DNA of 8,552 nt from NCBI GenBank assembly GCA_015654825.1, contig JAATGE010000066.1, positions 1-8,552 of the forward strand, in the 5' to 3' direction. Below the pieces are notes generated by a model. The model made no database searches. It was not told the origin of the DNA and saw nothing but the letters and a program-made list of their open reading frames with translations. Of this stretch, positions 5,725 through 8,552 are shown in pieces (position 1 is the first letter of the stretch; every line of letters starts with the position of its first letter). This stretch comes from Rhodospirillales bacterium (lineage in GTDB: Bacteria; Pseudomonadota; Alphaproteobacteria; Acetobacterales; Acetobacteraceae). Position numbers and translations under genes: made by a program.

Positions 5725-6912
5725 CTAAGCCGCCCCACGCACCTTATGCGGCCGACGCAGGAAACGCCCCAGCCGCGCGCAAGCCTCATCCAGCACCGAA
5801 TCCTGCTTGCAGAATGCGAAACGAATCCATGTCCGTGGCGCGTCGCCCTCGTAAAACGCGGAAACCGGGATCGCCGCCACGCCGGCATGTTCGGTAATGT
5901 AGCGGCAGAACGCCACGTCGTCGCCGTCAAAGCCGAAGGCGGAATAGTCGGCAATGACGAAATAGCTTCCGTCCGTCGGCAACACTTCAAAACCCACTGC
6001 ACGCAACCCGGCACTGAGCCGGTCGCGCTTTTGCGCCAGCCCGTCCGCCAGCGCGGCGAAATAACCGTCGTCCTTGGCGAGCCCCAGTGCCACCGCGCGC
6101 TGCAAATTGGGCGCGGTGGTAAACGTCAGATTCTGGTGCGCCTTCGCTACCACCGCGGTCAGCGCCGGCGGTCCGCTGACATAGCCCACCTTCCAGCCAG
6201 TCAGCGAAAACGTCTTGCCGGCGCTGCCGATCCGCAGGCAGCGCTCCGCCATGCCGGGCAGCGTCATCAGCGGAATATGCCGCGCCGGCGCGAACACCAG
6301 GTGCTCATAGACCTCGTCGCAGATCGCGTACGCATCGTGCTGCGCCAGCAGACCGGCCAGGAACGCGAGTTCGTCCGCGGAAAACACTTTTCCCGTCGGG
6401 TTCATCGGCGAGTTGAGCATCAGAGCCTTGGTGCGTGGCCCGAACGCCGCGGCCAGCTCGGCGCGCGGCAAATCCCAGCCCGGCGGCTGCAGGCGCACGA
6501 GTTTTGGCACCGCACCCACCAGCCGAACCACCGGCAGGTAGGTGTCATACAGCGGCTCGATCAGCACGATCTCGTCGCCCGGATCCAGCAGCGCCATCAG
6601 GCAGGCCGCCAGCGCCTCGGTGGCACCACTGGTCACCACCACGCCGGTGGTCGGATCGACCTCGATGCCCCAAAATCGCGAATTCGCGGCCGCCACCGCC
6701 TGGCGCAGCTCCGGCAGGCCGGTCAGCGGCGGATACTGGTTGCGCCCATCCAGCAGCGCATCGGCCGCGGCACGCACCACGTCGGCCGGACCCTCGGTGT
6801 CGGGAAACCCCTGGCCCAGATTGATCGCGCCGTGCCGCACCGCCAACGCCGACATCGTCGTGAAGATCGTGGTGCCCAGGGCGGACAGCATTGTATTGGC
6901 TGGCTTCATCAC
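5725..6912 (-). CDS. fold-type I PLP-dependent aminotransferase (methionine/kynurenine aminotransferase-like)
   Basis: 395-residue class I/II aminotransferase of the cytosol, transferring an amino group from an amino acid to a 2-oxo acid. The start ATG at 6910-6912 has AGGGAA six bases upstream; a second ATG follows at once. 'INLGQGFPDTEGP' (30-42) opens the fold. 'TSGATEA' (94-100) contacts the cofactor phosphate, and 'NSPMNPTG' (167-174) includes the PLP-contacting Asn. 'CDEVYEHLVF' (198-207) carries the PLP-binding Asp199 and Tyr202. 'SAGKTFSLTGWKVGY' (230-244) contains the Schiff-base Lys233. 'RFAFCK' holds the substrate carboxylate-binding Arg364. The C-terminal 'EHAGVAAIPVSAFY' resembles the E. 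coli YbdL/kynurenine aminotransferase branch from memory, so sulphur or aromatic amino acids are plausible substrates. It is monocistronic here, convergent with the crotonase and divergent from glnB. The class is certain, the substrate is not. Confidence 0.92.
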   Translation of the reverse strand: MMKPANTMLSALGTTIFTTMSALAVRHGAINLGQGFPDTEGPADVVRAAADALLDGRNQYPPLTGLPELRQAVAAANSRFWGIEVDPTTGVVVTSGATEALAACLMALLDPGDEIVLIEPLYDTYLPVVRLVGAVPKLVRLQPPGWDLPRAELAAAFGPRTKALMLNSPMNPTGKVFSADELAFLAGLLAQHDAYAICDEVYEHLVFAPARHIPLMTLPGMAERCLRIGSAGKTFSLTGWKVGYVSGPPALTAVVAKAHQNLTFTTAPNLQRAVALGLAKDDGYFAALADGLAQKRDRLSAGLRAVGFEVLPTDGSYFVIADYSAFGFDGDDVAFCRYITEHAGVAAIPVSAFYEGDAPRTWIRFAFCKQDSVLDEACARLGRFLRRPHKVRGAA

Positions 6913-6958
6913 GCTTCCCTACCGCAGCGCCCTGCCTTGTGTCACCCCACGCGGAAAA

Positions 6959-7462
<504 letters not shown>

Positions 7463-7468
7463 ACAGGG

Positions 7469-7552
7469 GTCAGGCATCAGGTTTCAGTTATCAGAGGGCC
7501 CGGTGCCGGCAACGCGCGACTGACGACTGAACGCTGACGGCTGACGCCTGAT
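7469..7552. repeat. inverted pair of heptamer-repeat arrays between glnB and glnA
   Basis: Four perfectly phased 7-mers of form NTCAGNN lie on the plus strand: GTCAGGC, ATCAGGT, TTCAGTT and ATCAGAG (7469-7496). After 21 bp come five 7-mers of the complementary form NNCTGAN: GACTGAC, GACTGAA, CGCTGAC, GGCTGAC and GCCTGAT (7518-7552). The TCAG core is invariant in all nine units. The arms can pair as an interrupted stem around a GC-rich loop containing GCCGGC. It begins 6 bases after the glnB stop and ends 2 bp before the sigma-54 promoter. I do not recognise it as a known glnBA element. It could act in RNA (processing or attenuation between the genes), bind a protein to the DNA, or be a small dispersed repeat. 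Confidence 0.8.
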
Positions 7553-7554
7553 CC

Positions 7555-7570
7555 TGGCCTTCTTCTTGCA
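7555..7570 (+). promoter_or_regulatory. sigma-54 (RpoN) -24/-12 promoter of glnA
   Basis: TGGCCTTCTTCTTGCA matches the sigma-54 consensus TGGCAC-N5-TTGCA at TGGC and TTGCA, with the required GG-N10-GC spacing (GG 7556-7557, GC 7568-7569). Transcription would start near 7581, about 58 bases before the glnA ATG. RpoN/NtrC control of glnA under nitrogen limitation is established in many proteobacteria, which strengthens the call. I found no clear NtrC dyad upstream. A CCTGGC/GCCAGG dyad (7553-7558, 7573-7578) brackets the promoter. Confidence 0.7.
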
Positions 7571-7638
7571 GCGCCAGGGCGGGCACACTTCATGCCGGGC
7601 CGCATCCGGTCCGGCGGCAACAAGGGGACAGCAGGCGT

Positions 7639-8552
7639 ATGGCGAAAAAAGGCCAGGCAGAGGCGACCGAGGTCACGAAGGTCATGGAGCTGCTCCGCGA
7701 GAATTCCGTGGAGTATGTCGATCTGCGTTTTACCGACCCTCGCGGCAAATGGCAGCACACCGCGCAGCATGTCTCCACGATCGAGGAGGACGTGTTCCGC
7801 GACGGTTTCATGTTCGACGGCTCCTCGATCGCCGGCTGGAAGGCGATCAACGAGTCCGACATGATCCTGATGCCGGACCCCACCTCCGCGGTGATGGATC
7901 CGTTCGCGGCGAAGCCGTCGCTGATCCTGATCTGTGACATCGTGGAGCCGTCCACCGGCCAGGCATACAGCCGCGATCCGCGCAGCACCGCGAAGAAGGC
8001 CGAGGCCTACGTCGCGGCAACCGGTGTCGGCGACACCGCGGTGTTCGGGCCGGAAGCCGAATTCTTCATATTCGACAGCGTGCGGTTCGGCACCGGCGGC
8101 AATTACGGCATGTACCAGCTGGATAGCGCCGAGGGCCCGCAGGCGTCGGTGAAGGATTACCCCGAAGGCAACATGGGCCACCGCCCCAGCGTGAAGGGCG
8201 GCTATTTCCCGGTGCCGCCGGTGGATGCCGACAGTGACCTGCGCGCCGAAATGCTCTCGACCATGGGCGAGATGGGCGTGATCATCGAAAAGCACCATCA
8301 CGAGGTGGCGCAGAGCCAGCATGAGCTCGGCATGAAATTCGGCCCGCTGACACGCATGGCGGACCATTTGCAGATCTACAAATACTGCATCCACAACGTG
8401 GCCCACAGCTACGGCAAGACCGCGACGTTCATGCCGAAGCCGATCTATGGCGACAATGGCAGCGGCATGCATGTGCACCAGTCGATCTGGAAGGCCGGAA
8501 AGCCGCTGTTCGCCGGCAACGGCTATGCCGATCTTTCGGAAACGGCGCTGCA
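7639..8552 (+). CDS. glnA: glutamine synthetase type I (GlnA), C-terminus missing
   Basis: First 304 codons of a roughly 470-residue class I glutamine synthetase, cut by the right edge. The enzyme makes glutamine from glutamate, ammonium and ATP as a cytosolic dodecamer. The ATG at 7639 is preceded by AAGGGGA about 10 bases upstream. 'YVDLRFTDPRGKWQH' (26-40) is the N-terminal beta-grasp domain. 'MFDGSSIAGWKAINESDM' (58-75) carries the catalytic Asp60. 'GPEAEFFIFD' (137-146) has the metal-binding Glu139 and Glu141. 'NGSGMHVHQS' (273-282) holds the metal- and ATP-site His278 and His280. The adenylylated tyrosine lies beyond the window. The first 15 or so residues (MAKKGQAEATEVTKV) look slightly longer than usual. 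It shares the glnB transcript and probably has its own sigma-54 promoter. PII controls it through the adenylyltransferase GlnE in related bacteria. Confidence 0.97.
   Translation, partial: MAKKGQAEATEVTKVMELLRENSVEYVDLRFTDPRGKWQHTAQHVSTIEEDVFRDGFMFDGSSIAGWKAINESDMILMPDPTSAVMDPFAAKPSLILICDIVEPSTGQAYSRDPRSTAKKAEAYVAATGVGDTAVFGPEAEFFIFDSVRFGTGGNYGMYQLDSAEGPQASVKDYPEGNMGHRPSVKGGYFPVPPVDADSDLRAEMLSTMGEMGVIIEKHHHEVAQSQHELGMKFGPLTRMADHLQIYKYCIHNVAHSYGKTATFMPKPIYGDNGSGMHVHQSIWKAGKPLFAGNGYADLSETAL

Noticed and set aside
7477..8478. 333-codon open frame on the minus strand opposite glnA
   Set aside because: Composition of a shadow frame. The plus strand is an unmistakable glutamine synthetase.

Overview
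The window looks like GC-rich alphaproteobacterial chromosome. The best guess is Rhodospirillales/Acetobacteraceae, from three things: glnB immediately followed by glnA, potH/potI-type permeases, and GC-rich intergenic repeats with a 'CCAGGGC-aga-GCCCTGG ... CTGGGGCC' pattern that I associate from memory with that family. The taxonomic call is inference, because no rRNA or other strong marker is present.

Layout. (1) Positions 1-2245, minus strand: two tandem paralogous FAD-dependent oxidoreductases of the phytoene-desaturase/PYROXD2-like family (COG1233). The first in transcription order (641-2245) is complete and starts at GTG. The second (1-644) starts at TTG inside a TTGA overlap with the first gene's stop and runs off the left edge. 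(2) 2246-2541: divergent intergenic region with an AT-rich island and a paired-hairpin repeat (copy A). (3) 2542-4298, plus strand: potH and potI, the two inner-membrane subunits of a putrescine/polyamine-type ABC importer, joined by an ATGA overlap. No ATPase (potG) or binding protein (potF) lies next to them. (4) 4299-4462: inverted repeat copy B, probably the potHI terminator. (5) 4463-5263: a crotonase-fold (enoyl-CoA hydratase/isomerase-like) protein whose two canonical catalytic glutamates are replaced. (6) 5264-5724: a 461-bp gap between convergent genes. It holds a 316-bp nested inverted structure with outer 24-bp inverted ends, inner paired-hairpin repeats C and D, and a central set of mutually exclusive hairpins. 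(7) 5725-6912, minus strand: a fold-type I PLP aminotransferase. (8) 6913-7123: divergent control region. (9) 7124-8552, plus strand: glnB (PII) and glnA (glutamine synthetase, cut by the right edge). Between them lie an inverted pair of 7-bp repeat arrays and, 2 bp downstream of them, a near-consensus sigma-54 promoter.

How it fits together. glnB/glnA is a classic nitrogen-control pair, with PII signalling nitrogen status and glutamine synthetase assimilating ammonium. The sigma-54 site suggests glnA can be transcribed separately under nitrogen limitation. PotHI with the divergent flavoproteins suggests, but does not prove, uptake and oxidation of an amine compound. The crotonase and the aminotransferase have no obvious link to each other.

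The most unusual content is non-coding. Four copies of a paired-hairpin element lie within about 3.1 kb. Three of them sit after the 3' end of a gene and are oriented with that gene's transcription. The others to note are the nested 316-bp element and the heptamer arrays next to the glnA promoter.
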